The notes below the pieces were generated by a model. The model did not search any database and was not told the DNA's origin. It saw only the letters and a list, made by a program, of their open reading frames with translations. Both the position numbers and the translations under genes were made by a program. Positions 25,010-33,251 of a stretch of DNA of 62,769 nucleotides are shown in pieces; position 1 is the first letter of the stretch; every line of letters begins with the position of its first letter. Source of the DNA: Verrucomicrobiia bacterium (GTDB taxonomy: Bacteria; Verrucomicrobiota; Verrucomicrobiia; Opitutales; Cerasicoccaceae); contig JAUIAM010000023.1 of NCBI GenBank assembly GCA_030425485.1, positions 5,001-67,769 of the forward strand, in the 5' to 3' direction.

Positions 25010-26372
25010 CTGATTTTTCCTCTTCGGGGGCTTCGAGTTCGGGCGCGCTGGGTGGACGGGTGACTTTCTCCACCGGGCTCAGCTCGTCGATGGGCTTGTC
25101 CGGCGCCAGGGCCATGTCGCTAAATTTACGGGCCGTGACCAACACGCGCGACTCGATGCTGCGCACGGCGCGGTTGTACGAGTCGGTCGCTTTGTCGAGG
25201 TGCTTGCCAATGTTGCCCAGGTGACTACCCATCGTGCCGATACGCTCGTAAAGCTCCTTGCCCAATTCGCTGATGGCGCGGGCCTCACGGGCGATTTCCT
25301 CCTGCTTCCAGCCGTAGGCCACGGCCTTGAGCAGCGCGATGAGCGTAGTCGGCGTAGCCAGGATAACCCGCTGCTCGCTGCCAAATTCGATCAATTCGGA
25401 GTCCTGCTCCAGCGCGGCGCTGAAGAATGACTCGGTGGGCAAAAAGAGCACGACAAACTCCGGCGTGGGCTCGAACTGACGCCAGTAGGCCTTTTCGCCC
25501 AGCTTCTTGAGCTGATCGCGTACCTGACGGGCGTGCTTTTTCAAAAGCTCGGTCTGGCGATCCACATCCTCGGTCAGAATGGCCTCACCATAGGCGTCGA
25601 AGGTCATCTTGGCATCGACCACGATCTGCCGCTCGTTGGGCAGGCGGACAATCATGTCCGGGCGCAAGCGCCCGTCCTCGGTGGTGATGTTCTCCTGCTC
25701 GGAAAAATCGCAGTGGCTGACCATCCCGGCAAACTCCACGCAGCGGCGCAGCTGCATCTCACCCCAACGCCCTCGCACCTGCGGCGCACGCAAGGCGCGG
25801 ACGAGGTTGCCTGTCTCGGTGTGCAAGTGGCGCTGCGTCTCCATCAGGCCACGCACCTGCTCCTGCAAGCCTTCGTAGGCGGCGGCGCGAGCCTTCTCCA
25901 GCGCGTGGATTTTCTCGTCCACCTTGTCCAGGGACTCGCGCACGGGCTTGACCAACTGCGTGATGGCTTCCTGGCGCTTCTCCAAATCACCCTGCGCGCC
26001 CTGTTGGAATTTCCCCAGAGTCTCGCGGGCCAGCTCCAGAAAGGCCTGGTTATTGCGACTAAGGGCATCCGAAGACAGCGCCTTGAAGGCGTCGCGGAGC
26101 TGGTTTTCCGCCTGCTCCAGCAGCTTTTGCTTCTCCAGCGCGGCGGCGGTTTCGGCCTCGCGCCGGGTCTGCTCCTCCCGCAGTTTGAGCGCGAGTTCCC
26201 CCGCCTCACGGGCTTTCTCCTCCCGTGCCGCCTCGGCAGCCACCACCTCGGCCTCCGCACGGCTGAGCTGCTCCTGCAGGGGCTGACGGAGCCTGGACAG
26301 CAGCGCCCAGACCACACCCCCGCCCAGGGCAGCACCGATGACAAAAATTACGACCGAAACAAATGCGTCCAT
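25002..26372 (-). CDS. rmuC: DNA recombination protein RmuC
   Basis: 456 residues from ATG 26372. An N-terminal membrane anchor (about 3-25, [20 protein letters not shown]) is followed by a long coiled coil (about 30-165) and the RmuC nuclease-like domain (about 170-400), with [34 protein letters not shown] and [19 protein letters not shown]. RmuC limits rearrangements at inverted repeats; its reaction is not firmly established. The frame extends upstream to 26846, but that part is antisense to the binding-protein gene and is rejected. Coupled to the Smr gene. Confidence 0.92.
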   Translation of the reverse strand: MDAFVSVVIFVIGAALGGGVVWALLSRLRQPLQEQLSRAEAEVVAAEAAREEKAREAGELALKLREEQTRREAETAAALEKQKLLEQAENQLRDAFKALSSDALSRNNQAFLELARETLGKFQQGAQGDLEKRQEAITQLVKPVRESLDKVDEKIHALEKARAAAYEGLQEQVRGLMETQRHLHTETGNLVRALRAPQVRGRWGEMQLRRCVEFAGMVSHCDFSEQENITTEDGRLRPDMIVRLPNERQIVVDAKMTFDAYGEAILTEDVDRQTELLKKHARQVRDQLKKLGEKAYWRQFEPTPEFVVLFLPTESFFSAALEQDSELIEFGSEQRVILATPTTLIALLKAVAYGWKQEEIAREARAISELGKELYERIGTMGSHLGNIGKHLDKATDSYNRAVRSIESRVLVTARKFSDMALAPDKPIDELSPVEKVTRPPSAPELEAPEEEKSDG

Positions 26373-26441
26373 ATGATTTCTATAGAGTAAGGCTAAATCC
26401 TTGTCCAAGGTGCCCGATCTCCCCCATTGTGTAAAGCCGTG

Positions 26442-27452
26442 ATGCGAATCCCCACCCATCGAGTTTCTGTTCTGTCCACAGTCAAGGCCCTGAGTCTTGG
26501 GCTGCTCCTGTGCTTCGTCGCATACCCGCTCCATGCCAAGCCACGCGAAGTCTGGGAACGCTACCGCATCGCCATCATCGCTGAAGACGGCGAAGCCCCC
26601 GAAATCAAAGCAATCGAAGCCGGAGCCCGAGCCGAGGCACTCCCGCTGGAGGACGAGTACTACCTGGCCATCACCATCGAGAATCTTTCCCCCATCCAGG
26701 CCGATGCCACAGCGTGCAAAGAAGCCCTGCACCGCGCCTTTCTTGAGAACTACGACGGGGTCATCGCCAGCGTCAGCAGCGAATCCATCGCCGAGGAGAT
26801 CGCCTTCCTCCGCCAGCACGGCATACCCGTGGTACTGGTCGGGCAAGACTTACCCTCAAGCCAGCGCATCGGAGCCGTAATCAACAACGACCTGGAGATG
26901 GGCCAGCTGGCCGCCGAAATCCTAATCAAGACCCTGCCCTACAAGCGCGACAAAATCGCCATCCTCGCCGGGAAGCAGGATTCCGCAGTCAGCACGGACC
27001 GCCTGAGCGCAGCCCGGGAAGTCATCAACCAAGCCCCCAAGATCGACATCTTCGAGCCCGTAGCCTATACCAACGGCCGCACGCACGACGCCCGACAGGC
27101 CATTGAGCGCGTCCTGAGCGAAGACTACGCCAAGGACGTCTACGGCTTCCTCATCCTCGGCAACTGGCCGCTCCTCACCGGGCAGCCCCTGCCCTGGGAG
27201 CCGAGAGAGCGCTTCTGTGTGGCTTGTGATGCCCTGCCAACCATGGTGCCCTACATCGCCAGCGGACAGGTCCAGGCCGCCATCTCACGGGATTATTTCG
27301 CCATCGGAGAACAGTCCCTAAACATGCTCATCGAGCACATCCACAACGACAAAGCCCCGGAGCCAGCCCTCAGGCTGGTCTCCCCCTACATCGTTGACCG
27401 CTACAACCTGAGCGAATTTCAGAAAAACTGGACGCTCTGGCTCCAGCAGTAG
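26442..27452 (+). CDS. Periplasmic sugar-binding protein-like (LacI-type substrate-binding fold)
   Basis: 336 residues from ATG 26442. A signal peptide (about 14-33, [17 protein letters not shown]) leads into a type I periplasmic binding fold (Peripla_BP_4/LacI sensor), with [51 protein letters not shown] and [20 protein letters not shown]. No ABC ATPase, permease or sensor kinase adjoins it, so it may serve a transporter or sensor encoded elsewhere. The ligand is unknown. Convergent with the MalY-type gene, with only 7 nt between stops. Confidence 0.75.
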   Translation: MRIPTHRVSVLSTVKALSLGLLLCFVAYPLHAKPREVWERYRIAIIAEDGEAPEIKAIEAGARAEALPLEDEYYLAITIENLSPIQADATACKEALHRAFLENYDGVIASVSSESIAEEIAFLRQHGIPVVLVGQDLPSSQRIGAVINNDLEMGQLAAEILIKTLPYKRDKIAILAGKQDSAVSTDRLSAAREVINQAPKIDIFEPVAYTNGRTHDARQAIERVLSEDYAKDVYGFLILGNWPLLTGQPLPWEPRERFCVACDALPTMVPYIASGQVQAAISRDYFAIGEQSLNMLIEHIHNDKAPEPALRLVSPYIVDRYNLSEFQKNWTLWLQQ

Positions 27453-27459
27453 CAGCCGC

Positions 27460-28611
27460 TTAGCGCAGGCTGGCCACGGCTTTCTCCATGCGGACAAGGG
27501 CCTCGTTGAGCGTGGCACGGGTGCAGCCAAAGTTCAGCCGCACGAAGTTATCGTCGCCGTAATCACTACCGCGCGAGAGGCCAAGGCCGAAGTCCTCAAA
27601 AAGCTTGTGGGGGTTCTCGCAACCGAGCGCACGCAGGCCCTCGATATTGAGCCAGGCCAGGTAAGTCGCCTCCATGGGCCGGGCTTTTATCTCGGGCACC
27701 TTTGTATCCAAAAACTGATACAGCGTGTCGCGATTCGCCGTCAGGTAGGCCATCAGCTCCTTGCGCCAGGGCTCTCCCTCGTTGTAGGCCGCCGCACAAG
27801 CCGCGTAGCCGAAGCAGTTCACCTCCGTAATCATGCCACGCGCGGCCAGGGCAAACTGTGCCTTGAGCTTTGGGTTTGCGATCACTGCGTAGGAACAGCA
27901 GAGCCCCGGAACGTTATAGGTTTTACTCGGGGCCATCAGCGTGATCGTGCGCTGCTCGATTTCCTTGGACAGCGTGGCCGTGACGATGTGCTTGCTCTCG
28001 CCAAAGAGCAGGTCGCAGTGGATCTCGTCTGAGCACAGGATGAGATTGTGGCGCAGACAAAACTCGGCCAGACGCTCCAGTTCCTTACGGGTATAGACGC
28101 GGCCCACCGGGTTGTGCGGGCTGCACAAGATAAAGACACGCGTACGTGGCGTGACCTTGGCCTCCATGTCATCGAAGTCAAAGGTCCAGCGGTCGTCTTC
28201 GAGCTTGAGAGGGCTGGTGATCAGCTCCTTGCCCTGCCAGACAGGGGCGGATAGAAACGGCGGGTAGACGGGCGTGCAGGTCATCACGGCGTCTCCGGGT
28301 TCGCCAAAGGCGCGGGACACGACGTTGAGTGCAGGGACCAAACCAGGGAGCCAGGTGAGCCACTCGCGCTGCGCCTCGTAGCCGTGGACGCGGGACAAGT
28401 AATCCAGCGCGGCCTGCTCCACCTCAGCATACGGCAGCGTATAACCCGCGATCCCGTGGTCAGCCCGCGCCTTGATCGCATCCACAATGGCCGGAGCACT
28501 GGCAAAGTCCATGTCCGCCACCCAGAGCGGAAGGATGTCCTTACCGGCGTACTTGTTCCACTTCAGGCTACCCGTGTTGGCACGGTCTATCTTGCGATCA
28601 AAATCAAACAT
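27460..28611 (-). CDS. MalY/PatB family PLP-dependent C-S lyase (cystathionine beta-lyase-like)
   Basis: 383 residues from MFDFDRKIDRANTGSLKW, a standard start for this family; the frame continues 18 residues upstream. LPLWVADMDF, GIAGYTLPY and CSPHNPVGRVYTRKEL are typical, and the PLP lysine is in LMAPSKTYNVPGL. FVRLNFGCTRATLNEALVRM is the C-terminal substrate-carboxylate region. Family members cleave cystathionine to homocysteine or other cysteine conjugates. With metX and metW at 32-34 kb it could complete methionine synthesis. Divergent from the SRAP gene. Confidence 0.85.
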   Translation of the reverse strand: MFDFDRKIDRANTGSLKWNKYAGKDILPLWVADMDFASAPAIVDAIKARADHGIAGYTLPYAEVEQAALDYLSRVHGYEAQREWLTWLPGLVPALNVVSRAFGEPGDAVMTCTPVYPPFLSAPVWQGKELITSPLKLEDDRWTFDFDDMEAKVTPRTRVFILCSPHNPVGRVYTRKELERLAEFCLRHNLILCSDEIHCDLLFGESKHIVTATLSKEIEQRTITLMAPSKTYNVPGLCCSYAVIANPKLKAQFALAARGMITEVNCFGYAACAAAYNEGEPWRKELMAYLTANRDTLYQFLDTKVPEIKARPMEATYLAWLNIEGLRALGCENPHKLFEDFGLGLSRGSDYGDDNFVRLNFGCTRATLNEALVRMEKAVASLR

Positions 28612-28694
28612 ACCAGCAGCGATAACATCCAGGCGCATGCCCTTTGCAATGGTTTTCGTTTGCACACTTCCAGCGTCAGCGAAAACATCAGCCT

Positions 28695-29411
28695 ATGTGC
28701 GGTCGTTTTGCCCTCTTTGCCAAAGTGCGTGAACTGGAAATGCAGTTTAAGCTCGGGAGCGTGCCCAAGCTCTTTGCCCGCTACAACATCACCCCGAGCC
28801 AGCCCGTGGTCGCCATCCGCGAAGACCGCGACCGGGGCCAGCGCGCCCTCGCGGTATTGACCTGGGGGCTCGTCCCCTTCTGGGCCAAGGACCCCGCCAT
28901 TGCCCATCAACTGACCAACGCCCGGAGTGAAACCGCCGCAGGCAAACCCGCCTTTCGCGGCCCCATGCGCCACAAGCGCTGCCTCATCCCCGCGCATGGC
29001 TTCTACGAGTGGAAACGCATCGGACATGACAGGGAGCCGTGGTACTTCCGCCCAACGGACGATTCCATGCTGGCTATGGCTGGCCTGTGGGAACACTGGG
29101 GCAGCCCCGACGGCTCCGAGATCGAGTCGTGCACCATCCTGACCACCTCCGCAAATGCCGACATGGACCCCATCCACCACCGCATGCCCGTCCTTATCCC
29201 GCCGGAGCACTACGACCGCTGGCTTGACCCCACGCTCGAGCGCTCCAGCGACGTCGCCGACCTGCTCAAGCCCCCGCCCGAGGGCTACCTCATCCGCCAC
29301 CCGGTCTCTCCCCGCGTCAACAGCGGACGCGAAAACGACCCCGCCCTGATCGAACCCGTCGCTCCCGCACCACCGGCACCGGAACAAGGCGACCTCTTTG
29401 CTGACCTATAA
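28695..29411 (+). CDS. SOS response-associated peptidase, SRAP/HMCES family (YedK-like)
   Basis: 238 residues from MCGRFALFAKVRELEMQF, where Cys2 becomes the N-terminal nucleophile after Met removal. RYNITPSQPVVAIRED, WGLVPFWAKDPAI, NARSETAAGKPAFR, HGFYEWKRIG (catalytic Glu) and IHHRMPVLIP (catalytic His) are all present. SRAP proteins cross-link to abasic sites in single-stranded DNA and shield them. The upstream 17 codons are excluded because Cys2 must be at the N-terminus. A proline-rich tail follows (about 215-235). Confidence 0.93.
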   Translation: MCGRFALFAKVRELEMQFKLGSVPKLFARYNITPSQPVVAIREDRDRGQRALAVLTWGLVPFWAKDPAIAHQLTNARSETAAGKPAFRGPMRHKRCLIPAHGFYEWKRIGHDREPWYFRPTDDSMLAMAGLWEHWGSPDGSEIESCTILTTSANADMDPIHHRMPVLIPPEHYDRWLDPTLERSSDVADLLKPPPEGYLIRHPVSPRVNSGRENDPALIEPVAPAPPAPEQGDLFADL

Positions 29412-29492
29412 GGCACCGCCCACGGGCTAACTCCCACATGCGGGTTTTGCGCTTGCCTGCCGGGGCCGCCACCTGCTCCAGTGTCCACGTCC

Positions 29493-30428
29493 ATGCCCAA
29501 TTTTTTCTCAAACACACATACCTACACCTTCGCCGCCCTACTGGCCGCCCTCGGCCTGCTCAGCGGCTGCGACAGCACAGACGACCTGTTCGGTGAGGAC
29601 GAGCCCACCCCGCGGCCACGGACGGAACTGAGCAGCCCCGAGCAGCCTCGCCAGACCGAAACCCTGGCCGATGTCCGCCTCAAGAGCATTCAGGATGCGC
29701 AGGACAAGCTCTTCGCTGAACTCGAAGCCGACCCCTACAGCCTCGACGAGGCCGAGTACCAGCGCCGCCTACAGACCATCGCCACGCAGTACGACTCCTT
29801 CATCCTCGACAATCCCGACTACGCCTACGGTCTGCTCCTGTACGGGAAATTCCTGCGCCGCACCGGGCGCACCTCCGACGCCAACCTCGCCTTTATGCGG
29901 GCCAACAGCCTCGTACCCGACATGGCCGTGGCCAAGCAACAGATCGGCAACTTTCTCGTCGAAGAAGGCGAGTACGGCCTTGCCCTCCCTTATTACCTTT
30001 CGGCCATCGAGCTCGAGCCGAGCGTGGCCATCTACCGCTACCAACTCGGCGAACTCCTCTACCAGTACCGCAGTTACTTTATTGAATCGGATAAGCTGGA
30101 CGCCGTCACGCTCGACCAGAACATGCTCGAAGCCTTTGCCAAGGCAGTTGAACTCGACCCGACCAACCGCGAGTACCGCACCCGCTACGCCGAGGCCTTC
30201 TTTGATGTACAGCAGCCCGACTGGCACACCGCCATGGCCCAGTGGGACATCCTCGAAGTCGGGGCCGAGAACGACATCGAGCGCGACCTGATTAAACTCC
30301 AGCAGGCCCGTGTGCTCATCGAACTGGGCTACTACGCGGACGCCCAGAAGGTGCTGGAGAGCGTCACCCGCCCCTCCCTGGCCGAGGCCCGCGCCGAACT
30401 CGAGGCGCGGACCCGAACCGGGCAGTAA
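29493..30428 (+). CDS. TPR-containing lipoprotein
   Basis: 311 residues from ATG 29493 (GTG 29481 is possible). A type II signal (LLAALGLLSGC) gives lipidation at the Cys. A low-complexity Pro/Glu linker follows (about 27-60), then helical repeats (about 65-300) with TPR-like spacing, such as DYAYGLLLYGKFLRRTGRTS and ALPYYLSAIELEP. It likely sits in the outer or inner membrane facing the periplasm and makes protein contacts. Neighbours give no clear pathway. Function unknown. Confidence 0.75.
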   Translation: MPNFFSNTHTYTFAALLAALGLLSGCDSTDDLFGEDEPTPRPRTELSSPEQPRQTETLADVRLKSIQDAQDKLFAELEADPYSLDEAEYQRRLQTIATQYDSFILDNPDYAYGLLLYGKFLRRTGRTSDANLAFMRANSLVPDMAVAKQQIGNFLVEEGEYGLALPYYLSAIELEPSVAIYRYQLGELLYQYRSYFIESDKLDAVTLDQNMLEAFAKAVELDPTNREYRTRYAEAFFDVQQPDWHTAMAQWDILEVGAENDIERDLIKLQQARVLIELGYYADAQKVLESVTRPSLAEARAELEARTRTGQ

Positions 30429-30433
30429 AAGGG

Positions 30434-31159
30434 TTAAGCGCTTCTACGGCGCATCACGGCAAGCGCAAGCAGCGCAAAGACCCCCGTGAGGGAAGCGTAA
30501 TGGCTGGGCTCAGGCACGGCGAAACTGAATGTAGCCGGGGCACTCGTGCTCAGTTGGCCATTGGAAAGCATGCTGGTCACGGAGAACGTCACCTCGTAAT
30601 TGCCCAGTGCGGAGAATGCGATGTTGTAGTGGGCATGGCTGGCCGCGAGCACGTAGAGCGAATCCTCTGCCGTGATGCCATCGCTGGATGCCATCCAGTC
30701 CGTTACACCGTCAAAGGTCGTGAAGGCAGAGAAATCGCCCGGTCCTGATACGGACAGCAGATCGAAACGCACCCACTTGGCAGTCACACCGTCGAGCCGA
30801 CTGTCGCCGGTATCCCAGGCCATGAAATCGGCCGGGTTCATCTCTTCCGTGGCAAAGCCAAGGTACGGCAGCTCAGGGTGCTGCGTCGTAGGCAGCAGGT
30901 AATAGGTTTCACCCGCACCAACACCGATAAAATCGTAGCTGCTGCTGGCGCTACGCGCTGTAGCGGAAAACTCCGGGTTGACGATAAAGCGCACATCATC
31001 GGGTTCATAGGCCGTGTCAGAGGTCTCATCATGTACCTCAAACTCCCAATCGCCGTCGTAGCCCACGCCAATATCTACGTGGTCGTGTGAAATATCCACC
31101 GCCTGCAGGCTGGAACCCGCAAGCAGTAGAGTGAGGTATGGCAGGATTTTTTTCATCAT
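30434..31159 (-). CDS. PEP-CTERM surface protein with choice-of-anchor M domain
   Basis: 241 residues. Signal peptide (about 1-20, LPYLTLLLAGSSLQA), a beta-rich body containing VDIGVGYDGDWEFEVHDE and SHAHYNIAFSALGNYEVTF, which match the choice-of-anchor M (TIGR03769-like) repeat, and a PEP-CTERM tail: VPEPSHYASL, a hydrophobic helix, then RRR. PEP-CTERM proteins are exported and processed by exosortase, none of which is in this window. It begins 9 nt after the pseudopilin stop, so the two are an operon, downstream of tandem LacI-type operators. Confidence 0.85.
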   Translation of the reverse strand: MMKKILPYLTLLLAGSSLQAVDISHDHVDIGVGYDGDWEFEVHDETSDTAYEPDDVRFIVNPEFSATARSASSSYDFIGVGAGETYYLLPTTQHPELPYLGFATEEMNPADFMAWDTGDSRLDGVTAKWVRFDLLSVSGPGDFSAFTTFDGVTDWMASSDGITAEDSLYVLAASHAHYNIAFSALGNYEVTFSVTSMLSNGQLSTSAPATFSFAVPEPSHYASLTGVFALLALAVMRRRSA

Positions 31160-31168
31160 AATCTTAGT

Positions 31169-31876
31169 TTAGTTGGAAGAAAGTTTGTCCAGGTCCGCCT
31201 TCGGTATGGCTGCATTAGGCTGAGAGGCAACGTAGCGCCGGAAGTCAACCGCATCGATGGACTCAATATGCCCGTCAGCGAAGCTGTAGTACGAAAACCC
31301 TGTGGAGTGATCCGCACTCCGCTCTTCATCACTGAACCAGTCCGGAGCAATGTCTGCGGTGATGGCAGCCCAAGACGTCCAGTTCGAGGCGTGCGTGTGG
31401 TCGTCAAAGCGGTAATTGTCGCGCACGGCCTGATAATAAAACAGCACGGTGTTCCCGGGGTCGCTGAGTTTTGCCGGCTGCCCAAACTGCGGATAAGACA
31501 ACGGGTCGAGATAGCCATTCATCGTGTAGCTGCTCGTGCCTTCACTAAGACGTGTCTCATAGTGGGGGTCCTCCGGACAGACAAACGCTTTGGGATCATC
31601 CCCCAGGTAGGGACGAAGCTGCCAGTTCCACGTGCGGGTAAACCACATACCGGCCGAGTGAGTGGTCAGCGGAAAGTCGCCATTATTTTCCGTAGTGTAG
31701 GTCAAGGCCGCCCCGGCGAGGCCACGCAGATTACTGGCCGACTGCGTACGCCAGGCCGTCTGCTGGGCCGTACGCACCAGCGATAGTGCCACGCCAACCA
31801 AGACTGCCAGCACTGCAATCACCACCAAGACCTCGACCAACGTGAAGCCGACGCCCCTGTTCTTTAAGAGTAGCAC
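31169..31876 (-). CDS. Type II secretion/type IV pseudopilin-like protein (prepilin N-terminal)
   Basis: 235 residues from GTG 31876. The prepilin peptidase site and helix are GVGFTLVEVLVVIAVLAVLV (cleavage after Gly, Phe at +1, Glu at +5). The body resembles the many pseudopilins of PVC bacteria that contain FVCPEDPH and a late SFADGHIESI block (H-X9-DG type motif). Such proteins are usually secretion- or surface-associated, with unknown individual functions. It is the first gene of an operon with the PEP-CTERM protein. Two LacI-like operators lie just upstream. Confidence 0.85.
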   Translation of the reverse strand: MLLLKNRGVGFTLVEVLVVIAVLAVLVGVALSLVRTAQQTAWRTQSASNLRGLAGAALTYTTENNGDFPLTTHSAGMWFTRTWNWQLRPYLGDDPKAFVCPEDPHYETRLSEGTSSYTMNGYLDPLSYPQFGQPAKLSDPGNTVLFYYQAVRDNYRFDDHTHASNWTSWAAITADIAPDWFSDEERSADHSTGFSYYSFADGHIESIDAVDFRRYVASQPNAAIPKADLDKLSSN

Positions 31877-31882
31877 ATGTAA

Positions 31883-31921
31883 CGCAAAACACTTGCATGT
31901 TTTAATTGCAAGCGTTTTGCG
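31883..31921 (-). promoter_or_regulatory. Tandem LacI-type operators upstream of the pseudopilin operon
   Basis: GCAAAACACTTGC (31884-31896) and GCAAGCGTTTTGC (31908-31920) each have GCAA-N5-TTGC symmetry, centres 24 bp apart. Together they also form a 15-bp inverted repeat with 14 matching positions and a 9-nt spacer. They lie 8-45 bp before the pseudopilin start, where a bound repressor would block transcription. The regulator is not in this window. Confidence 0.6.
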
Positions 31922-31946
31922 TGTTTATCGCAAATTATTTTCTTTA

Positions 31947-32060
31947 TTAGACCAGAACACGCACAATGCCTCCAGTGAGGCACGCCGCAAACACGCCCAA
32001 CGCGATCGCTTCATACTTCATACCGCTTGTCGTATGCCTGGGCTTTTCCGCCCCTGACAT
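31947..32060 (-). CDS. Small predicted single-helix membrane protein downstream of metW
   Basis: 37 codons starting at ATG 32060, 10 nt after the metW stop on the same strand. The peptide ends in YEAIALGVFAACLTGGIVRV, a plausible membrane helix preceded by a polar, basic N-terminus. The position and hydrophobic pattern make it a reasonable small gene, but no homologue is known to me. It may be chance. Confidence 0.35.
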   Translation of the reverse strand: MSGAEKPRHTTSGMKYEAIALGVFAACLTGGIVRVLV

Positions 32061-32070
32061 CTCGATTAAC

Positions 32071-32676
32071 CTAGCGCGTAATCTCGTACAGGACGTAGCC
32101 CGCAAACAACTGCGGAAAGGCCGAGCAGGGCGTGCGCCAGTCACCGCGCAGGTAGGCGCGATGGGCAATCGTCAACCCCTCTTTGGCACAAAACTCCTCA
32201 AACTCCCCCACCGAGACGGGGTTCATCGCGCGACGCTCGCCCCAGGACTCGGGAAAAACCTCGTTGACCACGCGGCGCCCCTGCCAGAGCAGGCTGGCCC
32301 GGTTGCGCCAGTATCCGTGGTTGACGAAGCCCACCGCGAAACGCTTTCCCACGCGCAGGGACTCACGGATGATGGCCTGCGGACGGTCAAGCTCCTGCAA
32401 GGTACGGGAGCAGACCACCCAGTCAAAGAAACCGTCGGGAAACTGCCGCATGGCGGTCTCAATATCCCCCTGGTAGGCGGTCACGCCGCGTTTCACGCAG
32501 GAGGTGATCTTGTCGAGCTGCACATCCACGCCGACCCCGTACACCTGTTTACTCTGGCGCAGGTACTCTAAAAAGATGCCCCGACCACAGCCCAAGTCGA
32601 GCACACGCGCCCCCGGGCTGATCCAGTCTCCGAGGATCTGCAGGTCGACTTCGCGCTTGATGGCTGAGCGTTTCAT
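32071..32676 (-). CDS. metW: Methionine biosynthesis protein MetW
   Basis: 201 residues. A class I methyltransferase-like fold with VLDLGCGRGIFLEYL (SAM motif I), GVGVDVQLDKITSC, GVTAYQGDIETAMRQFPDGF and FDWVVCSRTLQELDRP; the sequence from LDLGCGRG to SRTLQ follows the MetW pattern. MetW works with MetX, which acylates homoserine, often as an activating partner. metX lies two genes upstream on the same strand with rlmH in between. An AT-rich 14-bp palindrome (32683-32696) sits directly upstream. Confidence 0.85.
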   Translation of the reverse strand: MKRSAIKREVDLQILGDWISPGARVLDLGCGRGIFLEYLRQSKQVYGVGVDVQLDKITSCVKRGVTAYQGDIETAMRQFPDGFFDWVVCSRTLQELDRPQAIIRESLRVGKRFAVGFVNHGYWRNRASLLWQGRRVVNEVFPESWGERRAMNPVSVGEFEEFCAKEGLTIAHRAYLRGDWRTPCSAFPQLFAGYVLYEITR

Positions 32677-32682
32677 GGCAGC

Positions 32683-32696
32683 AAATTTATAAATTT
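32683..32696. repeat. 14-bp AT palindrome upstream of metW
   Basis: AAATTTATAAATTT is a perfect palindrome just before the metW start, in the 126-nt AT-rich gap after rlmH. It may be part of a separate metW promoter, or only AT-rich promoter DNA. Confidence 0.25.
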
Positions 32697-32802
32697 GGAA
32701 TTTAATAGATTCATTAATTTCTACTTAGGGGGCGAGGAAAACTTGCTGCCTTATGGCAAACCCTCACTGCGGAGTCGTGAATCCCTAAGCCAGACATTTC
32801 TC

Positions 32803-33243
32803 TCAATGGTGATAGCCCGTGCCCTGCAGAATGCTGAAGCCGCGGTAGAGCTGCTCAAGCAGGACCACGCGGGCCATCTCGTGCGTGAAAGTCATGGGCG
32901 AAAGCGCCAACAGCTCGTCGGCCCGGGCCTTGAGCGCGTCGCTGAGGCCATAGGCCCCGCCGATGATAAAGACCGCGTCCTGACCGGTGTCACGCAGCCC
33001 ACCAAGGCGCTCAGCAAACTGCTCCGAGGTCAACCCCCTACCCTCCTCGGCCATGGCAAACACGCGCCCGCGTTCCTTTTCCAGCGACTTGAGTATGCGC
33101 TCGCCCTCGCGCTCGGCGTCCGCGTCGCGCACCTCGACCACCCCCAGCCCGGCAAAGGGCTTGAGGCGCTTGGCGTAGGCCTCGGCCCGCTCCTTCCACG
33201 AGGGCTCCTTGACCTTGCCCACGGCGATAAGGCGAATACGCAT
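32803..33243 (-). CDS. rlmH: 23S rRNA (pseudouridine1915-N3)-methyltransferase RlmH
   Basis: 146 residues, SPOUT fold. The signature is FIIGGAYGLSDALKARAD (SAM loop) and the C-terminal FTHEMARVVLLEQLYRGFSI ending in GTGYHH. It methylates pseudouridine 1915 of 23S rRNA in the assembled 70S ribosome. It lies 8 nt after the metX stop and is likely co-transcribed with it, although its function is unrelated. Confidence 0.95.
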   Translation of the reverse strand: MRIRLIAVGKVKEPSWKERAEAYAKRLKPFAGLGVVEVRDADAEREGERILKSLEKERGRVFAMAEEGRGLTSEQFAERLGGLRDTGQDAVFIIGGAYGLSDALKARADELLALSPMTFTHEMARVVLLEQLYRGFSILQGTGYHH

Positions 33244-33251
33244 GGTCAGTG

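Noticed and set aside
26373-26846. Upstream extension of rmuC
   Set aside because: The extension lies antisense to the periplasmic binding protein gene; family members start with the membrane anchor at 26372.
28612-28694. GTTTTCG/CGAAAAC pair between the MalY-type and SRAP genes as a LexA site
   Set aside because: The arms are too far apart for a LexA operator and do not match known LexA motifs; SOS control of the SRAP gene is not shown.
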